From: Verrucomicrobium sp. BvORR034
GTDB lineage: Bacteria; Verrucomicrobiota; Verrucomicrobiia; Verrucomicrobiales; Verrucomicrobiaceae
Assembly (NCBI RefSeq): GCF_000739635.1
Contig: NZ_BATQ01000008.1
Location: forward strand, 50,919-114,918
Direction: 5' to 3'
DNA length: 64,000 nucleotides
The translations under genes and the position numbers were made by a program. The notes below the pieces were generated by a model that did not search any database, was not told where the DNA came from, and saw nothing but the letters and a program-made list of their open reading frames with translations. Shown here one piece after another: positions 7,647-14,930 of the stretch; positions within the stretch are counted from its first letter, which is position 1; each line of letters opens with the position of its first letter.

Positions 7647-8984
7647 ATGAACGCCTTCTCCAGCCTCCTCAAGAGCCGCTTCTGCTGGCTTGCGCAGACC
7701 CTTGCCGCCCTCGGCACCGCGTTCCTGCCGCTCTCCGCTCACGCCTGGGGGGAGCCGCATCTGGTCATCACGAAGGCGGCCACGGAGGTGCTGCCTGACT
7801 GGCAAAAGGAACTGCTGGGTCCCGAAATGGAAAAGCTGGCCAGCAAGTACTGCCTGATCCCTGACGAGGTGTACACGGACAAGGAGAACGCCAAGTACGC
7901 GGCGATGCCGGAGACCAGGCCGGGCGAGGTGTACCTGCTCAACCTGCACCTGCCGGACGCCTCCCAGGCGGTGAACCTGGACACGCTGCGTTATTTCATG
8001 GGCCGGGCGGTGGCGGCGCTCAAGGCGGGGCAGACGACCGATGCGGCCAAGTACCTGGGCACGATCTGCCACCAGGTGGAGGACTACGGCAGCCCTTCGC
8101 ACACGGTTCCGGGTGATAACATGTTCACCCTGCTCACCCAGTTCCTGCCGCCGCCGGATGACATGAAGGGGCAGCCCATGCATGGCCCGATCGAAAACGG
8201 GACGCTGGAGGTGAAGATCCCCGGTTACAAACCGCAACTGCTGGGCTTGAGCGTGGAGGAGGCTTCCTGGCGTCTGCTGCATCGCATGCACGAGGGCATC
8301 CTCAATGCCCGGCAGACCACCATCCCCATCCTGCAGGCGCTCTATGCCAAAGATCCGGAGACTGTGAAGACCTGGCAGATGAAGGCGGCGGTGGTGGACG
8401 CCCAGGTCACGGCGGATGCCCTCTACACCGTGCTCTGTCTGGGGCAGGAGCGTGGCGAGCCTGCCGAACTGACCGCGCTGCGCGATGTGGATATCGCGGG
8501 CTTCTTTCCCATTGAGGCGGTGAACCTCTACTACCCTCAGTCGCAGTTCGCCGGCTCACCGAACTGGGGCTGCGCCCGCAGCGGTTTCCTCATGGAAAAA
8601 GGCACGCGTCCCGTTCCGCTGACGCTGAAGGCACCTGCCGCCACGGGTGACGCCGCAGCGACAGAGACTCGCGAACTCGCCCGGGGCATCAGCGTGGTGA
8701 TGGGCAAGACCTTGACCTTCCCTCTGCCCAAGAACGTCTATGGCCGTTTCACCGTGCTGGCTGGGTTACACCCTGAACTCGGAGCCAAGGGAAGGGTCGA
8801 GTTCACGGTGCTGGGCGATGGCAAACCGCTCGCCAGCGTCACGGTCAACGGCACCGATCCCGCCCAACTCATGACTTGCGACCTTGCCGGTGTTTCGTCC
8901 CTGCAACTTCTCGCCAAAGCCCGCGGCCTGGATCCCAAGGCGAACTACGCCATCTGGGGAGAACCGAGGCTCAGTAAAAGGTGA
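7647..8984 (+). CDS. Zinc phospholipase C / S1-P1 nuclease-fold protein with NPCBM domain
   Basis: A 445-residue secreted protein. The ATG at 7647 is chosen because it gives a standard signal peptide ending LPLSAHA. Cleavage there leaves Trp-Gly-Glu-Pro-His as the mature N-terminus. In zinc-dependent phospholipases C the mature N-terminal Trp is itself a zinc ligand, so this placement fits the family. Further candidate ligands are in HQVEDYGSPSH (two His, one Asp/Glu). The C-terminal 130 residues (FPLPKNVYGRFTVLAGLHPEL... onward) resemble the NPCBM carbohydrate-binding module. The role may be phosphodiester hydrolysis on glycolipid or polysaccharide-bound substrates. Family assignment is by motif; the substrate is unknown. 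Confidence 0.72.
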   Translation: MNAFSSLLKSRFCWLAQTLAALGTAFLPLSAHAWGEPHLVITKAATEVLPDWQKELLGPEMEKLASKYCLIPDEVYTDKENAKYAAMPETRPGEVYLLNLHLPDASQAVNLDTLRYFMGRAVAALKAGQTTDAAKYLGTICHQVEDYGSPSHTVPGDNMFTLLTQFLPPPDDMKGQPMHGPIENGTLEVKIPGYKPQLLGLSVEEASWRLLHRMHEGILNARQTTIPILQALYAKDPETVKTWQMKAAVVDAQVTADALYTVLCLGQERGEPAELTALRDVDIAGFFPIEAVNLYYPQSQFAGSPNWGCARSGFLMEKGTRPVPLTLKAPAATGDAAATETRELARGISVVMGKTLTFPLPKNVYGRFTVLAGLHPELGAKGRVEFTVLGDGKPLASVTVNGTDPAQLMTCDLAGVSSLQLLAKARGLDPKANYAIWGEPRLSKR

Positions 8985-9115
8985 TTCGGTAATTCAGTAG
9001 AACAGCAATTCAGTAAACCCGCGGGCCGCTTGTCGAGTGTACCTTGAGATTACGTCTAACGCACTGGTTGACCGTTTTACTGAATTACCGAATCACAGAA
9101 TCACTGAGTTACCGT
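8981..9115. repeat. AT-rich inverted repeat between convergent genes
   Basis: TGATTCGGTAATTCAGTA at the 3' end of the phospholipase-like gene (it includes the TGA stop) is repeated as its exact reverse complement TACTGAATTACCGAATCA about 80 bp later, next to the 3' end of lpxD. Extra half units (AATTCAGTAAACC, CACTGAGTTACCG) flank the arms. The unit is shared with 1930-1990. It has few G+C in the stem, so it is not a typical terminator. Confidence 0.65.
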
Positions 9116-10147
9116 TTCCCCGTTCTTCCGTGCTTGTTCAAGGTTCCGGACGCGTTCCATCAGCTCGGGGAGCTGGCGGCCGGCAACCATGCGGCGGCGT
9201 TCTTCCATCACCGGGGTGGCGGGGAAGCCCATGTAGGTTCCTGAACCGGCGGGGAGGTCCTTGGTCACCACGGTGCGGGCGGCAAGAGTGCACTGGGAGC
9301 CGATGCTGACGTGACCGGCAACGCCGGACTGGGCGGCGATGACGACGTAGTCACCCACCCGGGAGCTGCCGGCGATGCCGCAGCCGGCGATGATGATGCA
9401 ATGCTTGCCCACCACCACGTTGTGCGCGATCTGCACCTGGTTGTCGATCTTGGTGCCTTCTCCAATCCAGGTGCGGCCAAAGCGGGCACGGTCCACGGTG
9501 GTGCTGGCACCGATCTCCACGTCATCGTCGAGCTGAACGATGCCGGACTGCCGCACCTTCCGGTGGCGGCCGTCCTTGAACACATAGCCAAAGCCGTCGG
9601 CACCGATCACGGAGCTGGAGTGGAGAACGACGCGGTCACCCAGCAGGCAGCCTTCATGAACGGTGGAGTTGGCGTGCAAGCGGCAGTCTTCGCCCAGTGA
9701 GGCGCCCCGGCCGACGAAGCAGCCGGCTCCGACTACGGAGCCATCTCCGATGTGCACCCCGTCTTCGATCACCGCATGCGGGCCGATCTTCACTTTATCC
9801 AGATTCGTGTCCACGCAGTTGCCCACGACGGCGGAGGCGTGGATCCCGGGGGTGAACGTTTCAGGCTGGAGGCCAAAGCGCTCTGTGACGGTCTCAAAGG
9901 CGACCGAGGGATTCTGAACGCCCAGACAAACCACGTTTTCCGGGAACTCGGTCCAGTCCAACGGCATCAGGACGGCGGTGGCCTGGGTCTGTTCCAGCAG
10001 ACGGCGATAGCGCATGTCGCTGAAGAAGCTCAGATCACCTGGACCCGCCTCCTTGAGCGAGGCGAAGCCCGAAATGCGCGTGCTGCCGCAACCGGACAAC
10101 AGCTGTGCCGGAAGAAGATCCATGAGGTCCGACACGGGGATGTTCAT
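9101..10147 (-). CDS. lpxD: UDP-3-O-(3-hydroxyacyl)glucosamine N-acyltransferase
   Basis: A 348-residue cytoplasmic enzyme that adds the second hydroxyacyl chain in lipid A synthesis (third step of the Raetz pathway, acyl-ACP donor). The N-terminal uridine-binding domain (residues 1-100) is followed by many left-handed beta-helix hexapeptide repeats (VIEDGVHIGDGSVVG, VVIAAQSGVAGHV). IGADGFGY and QIAHNVVVG are family signatures; the His in QIAHN is the expected catalytic base. A C-terminal helix (PELMERVRNLEQARK) fits the trimeric family. Start at 10147 (MNIPVSDL) is preferred; in-frame ATGs at 10162, 10174 and 10195 exist. It is monocistronic; it is unusual that no lpxA or fabZ lies next to it. 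Confidence 0.94.
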   Translation of the reverse strand: MNIPVSDLMDLLPAQLLSGCGSTRISGFASLKEAGPGDLSFFSDMRYRRLLEQTQATAVLMPLDWTEFPENVVCLGVQNPSVAFETVTERFGLQPETFTPGIHASAVVGNCVDTNLDKVKIGPHAVIEDGVHIGDGSVVGAGCFVGRGASLGEDCRLHANSTVHEGCLLGDRVVLHSSSVIGADGFGYVFKDGRHRKVRQSGIVQLDDDVEIGASTTVDRARFGRTWIGEGTKIDNQVQIAHNVVVGKHCIIIAGCGIAGSSRVGDYVVIAAQSGVAGHVSIGSQCTLAARTVVTKDLPAGSGTYMGFPATPVMEERRRMVAGRQLPELMERVRNLEQARKNGETVTQ

Positions 10148-10386
10148 CGCCCCATTTCGCATAGTCACCGGCATAAGATAGGGATTTGACAGCAAAAGTG
10201 TATCAAGAGTTCATCTTGGAGGATTGAGAAACGGGTTGCGCATTCCGGCACAGGGCGGAAGGAACAGGGAGCCACACCGGGGTTTGCGCCTGCCGGGACG
10301 CAGCCGGCCCTTGCCAGTGGATGAGAAGAGATGGCCATGCGGTCATCGCCAGGGTGATGATCCGGCTTTTCTGTTCTGCCTGTCTG

Positions 10387-11454
10387 ATGCAACGCTTCCT
10401 CTGCCCCTGTGGCAACACCCTGTTCTTCGACAGCACTTCGTGCCTGGCCTGCCGCCGCCCGGTGGCCTGTGATCCGGCACGAAAGGCCTTCGTGGTGCTG
10501 GAGTCCACTGGACCGGCCCCCGCACGATTGTGTGCCAACGGCGTACAATATGGCGTGTGCAACTGGCTGGCCATGCCCGGACAGCAGGGGGGCTTGTGCC
10601 TCTCCTGCCAGATGGACCGGATGATCCCCAATCTGGGTGACCGCCGCAATGTGATGCTGTGGGGCAAGGTGGAGGCCGCCAAACGACGGTTGATCTTTGA
10701 GATGATCGGCCTGGGCATTCCCATGACGCCAGGCGGGCGCAATCTCTTTGACGGGCTGACCTTTCGCATCGTCAGCACCCGGCTGGACTCAGGCGTCACG
10801 ATGGGGCATCTGAACGGATTGATCACAGTGAATCTGGAGGAGGCGGATGACACCTATCGCCAGATCAACCGCCAGACTCTGGGTGAAGAAAGCCGCACGC
10901 TTCTAGGGCATTTCCGTCACGAGAGCGGCCACTTCGTGTGGCAGCAGTGGTTTGATGCCCTGCCGTGGAATCATGCGCACCGGCTCGCATTCAGGGAGTG
11001 CTTTGGGGATGAGCGCCAGGATTACAGCTGGGCATTGTATCATCACTATGCGGTGGGGAACGCCTGCTCTCCGGACAACTTCATCAGCGCCTATGCCTCC
11101 TGCCACCCATGGGAGGACTGGGCGGAGACCTGGGCCCACTATCTGCAGATGATGGACGGCCTGCAGACCTTTCACAGCCTGGGGCTGGACTTGTCCCAGC
11201 TGACGCTGACCTGCGACCAGTTCGAGCCCACAACGGTGGCTCTGCCCGGGGTGCTCGGTGTCCGCAAGCTGGATGATGCAGAATTCCTCCTGAACCTTTC
11301 CGCGTGGTTGCAAGTCGCGGCGGTGCTCAATGAACTGTCTGCCAGCGCAGGACAGCCGATGCTCTATCCCTTCGTGATTGACGGAGGCGTGGCCCGCAAG
11401 CTCCGGCTCATCCACTATTTCGTCCAAACCTGTCGCCAGGGGGTGGGACGATGA
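10387..11454 (+). CDS. Zinc-ribbon putative metallopeptidase (DUF2248 / peptidase_Mx type)
   Basis: A 355-residue cytoplasmic protein. The start at 10387 (MQRFLCPCGN) places the zinc ribbon at the extreme N-terminus, as in the family; in-frame ATG at 10357 is an alternative. A first Cys set (CPCGN...CLACRR) and a second (CANG...CNW...CLSCQ) bracket a rubredoxin-like zinc-binding region. HFRHESGHFVW at about residues 174-184 is the HExxH metallopeptidase motif, and downstream ECFGDE and WAETWAHYL supply candidate further ligands. The family is widespread in soil bacteria but has no established substrate. It is divergent from lpxD with a 239-bp gap that presumably holds both promoters. Confidence 0.85.
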   Translation: MQRFLCPCGNTLFFDSTSCLACRRPVACDPARKAFVVLESTGPAPARLCANGVQYGVCNWLAMPGQQGGLCLSCQMDRMIPNLGDRRNVMLWGKVEAAKRRLIFEMIGLGIPMTPGGRNLFDGLTFRIVSTRLDSGVTMGHLNGLITVNLEEADDTYRQINRQTLGEESRTLLGHFRHESGHFVWQQWFDALPWNHAHRLAFRECFGDERQDYSWALYHHYAVGNACSPDNFISAYASCHPWEDWAETWAHYLQMMDGLQTFHSLGLDLSQLTLTCDQFEPTTVALPGVLGVRKLDDAEFLLNLSAWLQVAAVLNELSASAGQPMLYPFVIDGGVARKLRLIHYFVQTCRQGVGR

Positions 11455-11692
11455 CGCAAAACAGGCCCTGTTAAAGATGATGAACCTGAGCTGTTTCCAA
11501 CTTCGCAGGCATTTTAGTCAAAACTAATGCTATCTTTCGCCTGGAAGAGGACGATGGTGCGCCAGCTAGAACAGCTGTCCAATCAAAGGCATGGTAGGTC
11601 ACCCTGATGAACGTTGTGTTCGTGAGTGATTTGAAACCCGGAAAACTCGGGAACAGTCCAAGACGCAAGCAGAGGGTCCGAGCACCAATACT
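11455..11692 (+). promoter_or_regulatory. Possible long leader of the RRM gene
   Basis: A 238-bp gene-free stretch ahead of the RRM gene, more AT-rich than its surroundings. It contains a short palindrome TTTTAGTCAAAACTAA (about 11513-11528) and several small self-complementary segments. RRM proteins of bacteria are often cold-inducible with structured leaders, so this may be a regulatory 5' UTR. That is inference; no promoter boxes are clear. Confidence 0.25.
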
Positions 11693-11995
11693 ATGAACAC
11701 CAAAATGTACGTCGGCAACCTGCCATGGACTGCTACTGAAGATGACGTCCGCAGCCTTTTCTCCGCCCACGGCGAAGTTCGAGAAGTCAACATGCCCACC
11801 GACCGCACCTCCGGGCGCCCACGTGGCTTCGCGTTTGTCACCATGGACTCCGCTGATGCCATGCAGGCGGCCATCCGCGCTCTGGGCGGCAAAGACTGGA
11901 TGCAGCGCAAGCTGGAGGTCTCTGAGGCCCGTCCGCGTACGGACCGTCCCGAAGGCCAGTTCAGCGGCAGCAAGAGCGGCGGCGGTCGCTGGTAA
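11693..11995 (+). CDS. RRM-domain RNA-binding protein
   Basis: A 100-residue protein made of one RNA recognition motif. RNP2 is MYVGNL (residues 5-10) and RNP1 is RGFAFVTM (residues 44-51). A short Gly/Ser-rich tail (FSGSKSGGGRW) follows. Such single-RRM proteins bind single-stranded RNA in the cytoplasm and are common in cyanobacteria and Verrucomicrobia, often as cold-responsive RNA chaperones. It is monocistronic with a strong terminator 39 bp downstream. The specific RNA targets are unknown. Confidence 0.92.
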   Translation: MNTKMYVGNLPWTATEDDVRSLFSAHGEVREVNMPTDRTSGRPRGFAFVTMDSADAMQAAIRALGGKDWMQRKLEVSEARPRTDRPEGQFSGSKSGGGRW

Positions 11996-12033
11996 ATAGG
12001 AACTGGGGGCAACAACCCGTCCCCTTTCGCATG

Positions 12034-12068
12034 GGAGGCTGTCATCAAGCATGACACCTCCTTTTTTT
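12034..12068 (+). terminator. Intrinsic terminator of the RRM gene
   Basis: GGAGGCTGTCAT pairs with ATGACACCTCC (one bulged base) around the loop CAAGC, followed directly by seven T residues. The form and position are typical of a rho-independent terminator. Confidence 0.9.
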
Positions 12069-12408
12069 CCGTTCACAGTGCCCCATGGGCCCTGACGATT
12101 GATCGATCAAACCAGATGGGGCGATCCTCCCGGTGGGCGATGCCGAACCGGAAGCCGCCAGCGGCACACGCCCATCATGAAACACTTCCGCGTCTGGTTC
12201 ATCTGTGGACGAGTTTGTCTGCATGACGCTGACAGCTACGCGGAGTCCGCGGGTTGCGTCACGTTTTATCGCGGACCTCAAAGCACTCCCAGCGCCTGCC
12301 ATGTCATGGCAATCATTGACCGCATTGAGGAATCAGAATCCGGCTTTCCTTTTCCCGTGACTCCGTGTCCCGAGGTGGAGGGGCATATGAGGCCGCCGGT
12401 GTAGTGCG

Positions 12409-12434
12409 CGGCAAGCGGAGCGCTCGCCCTACAG
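12409..12434. repeat. GCAAGCGGAGCGCTCGCC palindromic repeat
   Basis: CGGCAAGCGGAGCGCTCGCC followed by CTACAG. Fragments of the same unit occur, in both orientations, at 12551-12580, 12793-12816, 12835-12856 and 19530-19555. The core AGCGGAGCGCTCGCC is partly self-complementary. Confidence 0.65.
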
Positions 12435-12454
12435 CATCGAGGGCGGAGAAAAGC

Positions 12455-12480
12455 AGTACAGAGCTTTAGCTCGTCAGTCG
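12455..12480. repeat. GAGCTAAAGCTC-type repeat
   Basis: AGTACAGAGCTTTAGCTCGT then CAGTCG. The reverse complement recurs at 55180-55205 with one substitution, and a shorter direct copy at 55137-55155. It is a dispersed intergenic element shared across 43 kb. Confidence 0.6.
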
Positions 12481-13131
12481 TGCCAGCTTGGCGAGAGACG
12501 GAAGACCGGCGGACAAAAGACGCTAGACATGAGGGACCTGCGCCTTCTGCAGAGCAAGCTCTCCGCTTGCCACGAGCGACACGTCGCATCCAATACCTGA
12601 AGCGCTGGACTACTTTCAGCCGCCGCTGCGGGCGTAGTCCGGTTGTCCCAACCGGCTTGGGGAGCGAAGCGGGAGATGTGCTGTGGTGATGAGACGTGAT
12701 AGCCGTCTGCCGGCTCAGGGGCAGCGCGTCCAACCGGGACAGAAATGTCGCTAGTTCCTTTCACTGATCAGCACACCCAGCGTGTGACCTGGAGGGCGGG
12801 CGCTCCGCTTGCCACGAAAGTCCCTTGATGAGGCAACCGAAGCGGTCGCCCTACAGGAGCGCAGTGATAAGCTGAGGTGAAAAGTGAAAAGCACATGGGC
12901 TGGCCAGTTCATGAGAAGCTTGGCCCAGCCCGGAAGCGCCTCGTTGTGCGTGTCCTCTTTGGCGCGAGCTCAAGTCTTCCATCTCCCGCGCGGCGGGCTC
13001 GCTCCTTTTGTCACGGCATCTGACATCCTGCTTGCCAGAAAACCGCCCACCGGAGTATTTTTAATTTTGTCCATTCCAATACATCGGTGGACATGGATTA
13101 GCGATTGACGTGAGAGCCACCCCTGAAGTTC

Positions 13132-14853
13132 ATGTCTTCTCTTCGGAACAAGCCATCTCTTGCCACCCGCGCTGCGGCCCGTGCCGCCCGGATGTTGCTC
13201 ATCCTTGGCCCCTCCGCCGCGCTGGCGGTGGAGGTGGACCCGGAGCAGCTCAAGGCGCTGATTCAGGCGCAGGTGGAGTCCCAGCTCCGCGAGGTGAAGG
13301 CGGGCTACGAGTCGCGCATCGACAAGCTGGAGGAACGTATTCACGTGCTGGAAGGTGACAACGCCCGGCTCAAACGGGAAACACCTGCGGGGCCGGTGAG
13401 CCAGAGTCAGACCACTGAGCTGGCCCAGATGAACGAGCGCATCAAGGAGCTGGAGCGTGCGTCCACGCAGCCGTCGCCAGAACTGCTGGCCACCACGCGG
13501 CGTGCCCAGACCAATGCGGAAGCCATCGAATCGATCAAAGCCAGGCTGCATGACAGCGCCACGGAGTCGCGGGAGATCTATCGCGATGCCTCCGGGTGGT
13601 CATTGGATCCCTCCAAGCTCTATGATCTGCCCTCGCCCTTTGAATTCCACGGGTACCTGAGGTCCGGCTTTGGCATGAATGGCGAGGGCGGGAAGATGGA
13701 GGCCTTCAAGGCTCCCGGGGCGGGGGCGAAATATCGCCTGGGCAATGAATCCGACACCTACGGCGAGCTGGGTCTCACCCACAACTGGCTGCGGGAGGAT
13801 GATCCTCTGGAGGCCCCCTATGTGCGGACCACGGTGATGCTCTCCTACAGCAGCACGGAGAATTTTACCTATGACTCGCTGAACAACCTGGATGACGGCA
13901 ACGACATCGCGTTGCGACAGGCCTTTATCGAGGGCGGCAATGTCATCCCCGGCTATCCGGACATCCGCTTCTGGGGGGGCCAGCGTTACTACCGCCGGCA
14001 TGACATCCACATCAATGACTTCTACTACCTGGATATGAGCGGCTATGGCGGTGGCGTGGAAGACGTGCCGCTGGGAGACTTTGGCAAACTGGCGCTGGCC
14101 TGGATCGGAGGCAGCGTGGATGACTACGTCACGGACAATGGCGATGTGGCCAAGCAGAACCTGGATCTGCGCATCTACGACATCGATGTGCCGCTGGGCA
14201 AGCTCTCGCTGTGGTTTGATCTGGCCACAACCAAGGGCGGGGAGGTGCGCAACATCGCGAACCCCGATGGCAGCCGCATGTCCATCGACAGCTCCAACGG
14301 CTGGGCGGTGGGCCTGATCCACCGGACGGGTGAGGAGGCCTTCCTCGGCGGGTACAATGAGTTCACCGTGCAGTATGGCCAGGGCGCGGCCTACAACTTT
14401 GCCAGCACGCTGGACTCCTCCGGACCGGACCTGGACAGCGCAGACCGTTTCCGGGTGACCAACCATTTCACCATTCAGCCCTCGCCGCACTTCTCCATGC
14501 AGGCGCTCGGGCTCTATGAAGAAACCGACTACGGTGGGGAGGACTCTCTGGAACGCTGGAGTTCCCTCGGCATGCGTCCAATCTATCACTTCAACGACCG
14601 CTTCAGCGTCGCATTGGAAACCGGGGTGGACTGGGTGCGCAGTGAGCCGCAGGATACGGAGGGCCACCTGTGGAAGATCACCCTCGCCCCACAGATCTCC
14701 ATGGGCGGCAAATTCTTCAGCCGGCCGGTGCTGCGCGGTTTCGTGACCTACGCGAAGTGGAGCGACGGGTTCCGGGGACGCATTGGCGGCGATGCCTATG
14801 AGAATGCGACAGATGGCCTTTCCTACGGCATTCAGGTGGAGGCCTGGTGGTGA
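13132..14853 (+). CDS. LamB-type carbohydrate porin with coiled-coil N-terminus
   Basis: A 573-residue outer-membrane protein. The signal peptide ends near ALAVE. A coiled coil of about 110 residues follows (heptad-rich, VESQLREVKAGYESRIDKLE-like), and then a maltoporin/ScrY-type barrel starting FEFHGYLRSGFGMNGEG. The pattern GGQRYYRRHDIHINDFYYLD is characteristic of LamB family loops, and the protein ends in a Trp, as outer-membrane barrels require for BAM recognition. Periplasmic coiled-coil extensions are known from ScrY. It is the first gene of a sugar PTS operon, so it probably admits the PTS substrate. Which sugar cannot be told from the sequence. Confidence 0.88.
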   Translation: MSSLRNKPSLATRAAARAARMLLILGPSAALAVEVDPEQLKALIQAQVESQLREVKAGYESRIDKLEERIHVLEGDNARLKRETPAGPVSQSQTTELAQMNERIKELERASTQPSPELLATTRRAQTNAEAIESIKARLHDSATESREIYRDASGWSLDPSKLYDLPSPFEFHGYLRSGFGMNGEGGKMEAFKAPGAGAKYRLGNESDTYGELGLTHNWLREDDPLEAPYVRTTVMLSYSSTENFTYDSLNNLDDGNDIALRQAFIEGGNVIPGYPDIRFWGGQRYYRRHDIHINDFYYLDMSGYGGGVEDVPLGDFGKLALAWIGGSVDDYVTDNGDVAKQNLDLRIYDIDVPLGKLSLWFDLATTKGGEVRNIANPDGSRMSIDSSNGWAVGLIHRTGEEAFLGGYNEFTVQYGQGAAYNFASTLDSSGPDLDSADRFRVTNHFTIQPSPHFSMQALGLYEETDYGGEDSLERWSSLGMRPIYHFNDRFSVALETGVDWVRSEPQDTEGHLWKITLAPQISMGGKFFSRPVLRGFVTYAKWSDGFRGRIGGDAYENATDGLSYGIQVEAWW

Positions 14854-14930
14854 AACGTGGGGCATGAGGCGCGCGGCCTGTTGAACGCGAGGCTCGTACA
14901 TACGGTAGCAAATTCTTTCCTCATCCGGTC

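Larger units (their letters stand above)
12069..13131. other. 1-kb repeat-rich intergenic region, no gene seen
   Basis: Between the RRM terminator and the porin start I find no convincing gene; the open frames here are short, Arg/Ser-rich and lack family features. The stretch carries five fragments of a GCAAGCGGAGCGCTCGCCCT-type palindrome (12409-12434, 12551-12580, 12793-12816, 12835-12856), a GAGCTAAAGCTCTGTACT element (12455-12480) and a GTAGTCC hairpin (12605-12642). The last 120 bp before 13132 are AT-richer and probably hold the porin/PTS promoter. Confidence 0.65.

Noticed and set aside
12099..12404. 101-residue open frame
   Set aside because: No start signal, no family match, and it lies among palindromic repeats.
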